Position numbers and translations under genes: made by a program. DNA of 64,000 nucleotides from Chrysaora quinquecirrha. Taxonomy: Eukaryota > Cnidaria > Scyphozoa > Semaeostomeae > Pelagiidae. The stretch lies in NCBI GenBank assembly GCA_014526335.1, contig JACTAT010000003.1, positions 849,431 to 913,430 on the forward strand. The letters are read 5' to 3'. A model generated the notes under the pieces. It ran no database searches, was not told where the DNA came from, and worked only from the letters and a program-made list of their open reading frames with translations. This document shows, piece after piece, positions 62,294 to 64,000 of this stretch. Each line of letters begins with the position of its first letter. Position 1 is the stretch's first letter.

Positions 62294-64000
62294 AGTAACA
62301 ACCAATAGCAGTAATTTAAATATCAAGACTCTTGATCTTGCTGTTTTGTGCTAGTTTATTCGTAACCTCCATTTCGATTGTCGAATTTGATGACACGACA
62401 AAAGGCTGTTAGCTATGAAATTCCCAAAGAAAAGCCGAACGACAGGAAAGAAAATGCAGCTAGGCAGCATTCTAAGACAGAGAATAGCTCATATTACATA
62501 ATTTCCATACCTCGTTTCCCCAGCTTGTCCAGCCTGGTAGGAGACACCTTGCAAATAATTCCAAGCATTTTGGTTTTGAGGGAAGATATCGAACAAATAC
62601 ATCTGCAAATGTACATAATTTTTAACTAAGAAGGCCACAAAAAGAAGGGAAATGTGAACTTAAAGGCTGCTGTTAATTCAATGCCTGCAAACAGTCTAAG
62701 GCTGAGATAATACGGAGAATACTCGAGAATACGGTACTTTTGAGAAACAACCTCTTTGGATGCAACTTATTGTTTAAAAAAATTAACACACTGTTTAACC
62801 TCTTGTTTCATCGGACTTTTTACGGTGCACTTTCTTATGTCTGTTTCTTAGAAAAGGAGAATTACTGTACTCACAATGAAATCCCAGTTTTATTACATGG
62901 AGATCCTCCTATGCACTGAAAAACTTGTTTGCCGCACTAGAATTGATTGATTTTTATAACAGACATGTTCCAAATTACATCTGATTGAACGGTGGAGTTT
63001 CCGTTCTCATCTTTACAAGAACGGAAAAGAAAAATCGCACAAATTACGCAAAAACACACCGAATTTTGGCTTTTAATGTGTTTTAAACAGGAACAAGAGG
63101 CATTGCCTAATTGCTGCAGCCTCGTTGACTAGACTTTCGGACTTTAAGCAGATGATGTAAACTTAAGCCAAAATAAGGAAGAGGATAAAACAAGCGTCGA
63201 TTAATTAGGCAAAGTAATATCGATATAAAATATTGAACACGAAATAAAAGACTTACCATTCAGGGATGGCTTTCTTGAATGCAGAACAGAAGGAACAGAC
63301 AATATTACTTTATGAAAGGGGAATGAGCAGTTCTGTTCATTTCCTTGTTTATTTTCCAGAGCGTCACCATTTCTGCATTTCCTTCCAATCAACAAGGGTT
63401 CATAGGGCTTCTTATGCGTCGAGTCGATGTCAAATACATATTCGCCATGTTGTGTTATCTGAAGTAAAATAAGTAAAATTAGTATTGCAAAAAAGTGGAA
63501 AAATCTTTGAAGGGAATGTCGGAAATCACATGACCCGAACTAATAAACAATTACGTAATCTTTAGAACGCATGCTGAGGGACGTTTTTAGTTTTCGATTC
63601 TATTGTCATAAGGTGAGTTTTGTTGAGTTGAGTTGAGTTTAAAGTTTACACATTTATACACGAAATGATCATATTGCGAGTTTTATTGTCGCTGACTTTC
63701 TATGGAAGAAATCCGACACTTAAAATTATTTCTCGTCTATGAACGTCAGAAACAGACCGAAACAATAAACTAAGGCGAAATTTATACCAAGATGCCACGC
63801 AAAATGCACCAATCGTGTTTTAAACGCCAATAAGCTTTCAGCAAGAAGAACAATAGAGATTAATTTTACTTTGACGCCCGCGATGCGGGCGAGCTTTTTA
63901 CCTTTACACACGCGATGCGGGTGAATATTAGTACCAGTTTAGCCTTGGAAAGACAAGATACCACTCAGCTGCCTTTTAACTTGCAGCCTTCTGAACTTTC
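62294..64000. other. Non-coding right end of window
   Basis: No supported gene. Frames at 62378-62629, 63201-63472 and 63726-63911 have no signature. A GC hairpin 'cgcccgc-gat-gcgggcg' lies at about 63876-63892, with a partial second copy 'cacacgcgatgcgggtg' at 63908-63924, resembling a repeat-element terminus. Confidence 0.35.

Overview
Eukaryotic, AT-rich, repeat-dense genomic DNA from an animal. Genes are split by GT-AG introns and encode metazoan-type domains: discoidin (F5/8 type C), fibronectin III, Ig, HECT ligase, and a GGA[I/L]/FxxN beta-helix fused to many membrane spans. The mix of discoidin/FN3/Ig receptors, expanded HECT genes, Pmp-like beta-helix membrane proteins, CR1-like LINEs, Penelope-like fragments and a Helitron-like end fits a cnidarian best. 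A sponge or another early-branching animal cannot be excluded. This placement is inference.

Layout. (1) About 2.5-38.4 kb, minus strand: one large gene whose exons I could chain by splice sites and phase. It encodes a predicted type I membrane receptor: signal peptide, five discoidin domains (one truncated, one frameshifted), one unrecognised cysteine-containing beta-type module, two FN3 domains, four Ig domains, a juxtamembrane micro-exon, one transmembrane helix, and a 65-residue tail rich in tyrosine motifs, one fitting the ITIM pattern. Almost every domain is bounded by phase-1 introns, as expected for shuffled modules. Its introns hold LINE fragments, nested inverted-repeat elements, MITEs and a 2.2 kb minisatellite of 71-bp units. 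(2) About 38.4-43.3 kb: intergenic, with a 133-bp minisatellite interrupted by a short LINE 3' end and a foldback element. (3) 43.3-47.4 kb, minus strand: a HECT-type E3 ubiquitin ligase gene in at least four coding exons, with ten GCGGCCGC palindromes just upstream, seven of them spaced 20-21 bp. (4) 48.3-49.6 kb: rearranged, dead copies of the first two exons (and the promoter) of the receptor gene. (5) 52.9-56.2 kb, minus strand: a single very long exon encoding a beta-helix plus multi-pass membrane protein. (6) A 500-N assembly gap at 56.8-57.3 kb, followed by a partial minus-strand exon resembling a TTC39-family TPR protein. (7) 57.4-64 kb: mostly non-coding, with MITEs and two short unassigned reading frames.

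The receptor is the most notable object. Extracellular adhesion modules above a tyrosine-motif tail resemble the design of animal immune, adhesion and allorecognition receptors, and its two 5' exons were copied about 11-14 kb away in opposite relative orientations. At least two discoidin domains carry damage, so the locus is either a decaying gene, one that skips those phase-compatible exons, or an assembly with small errors. Transcript data would decide.
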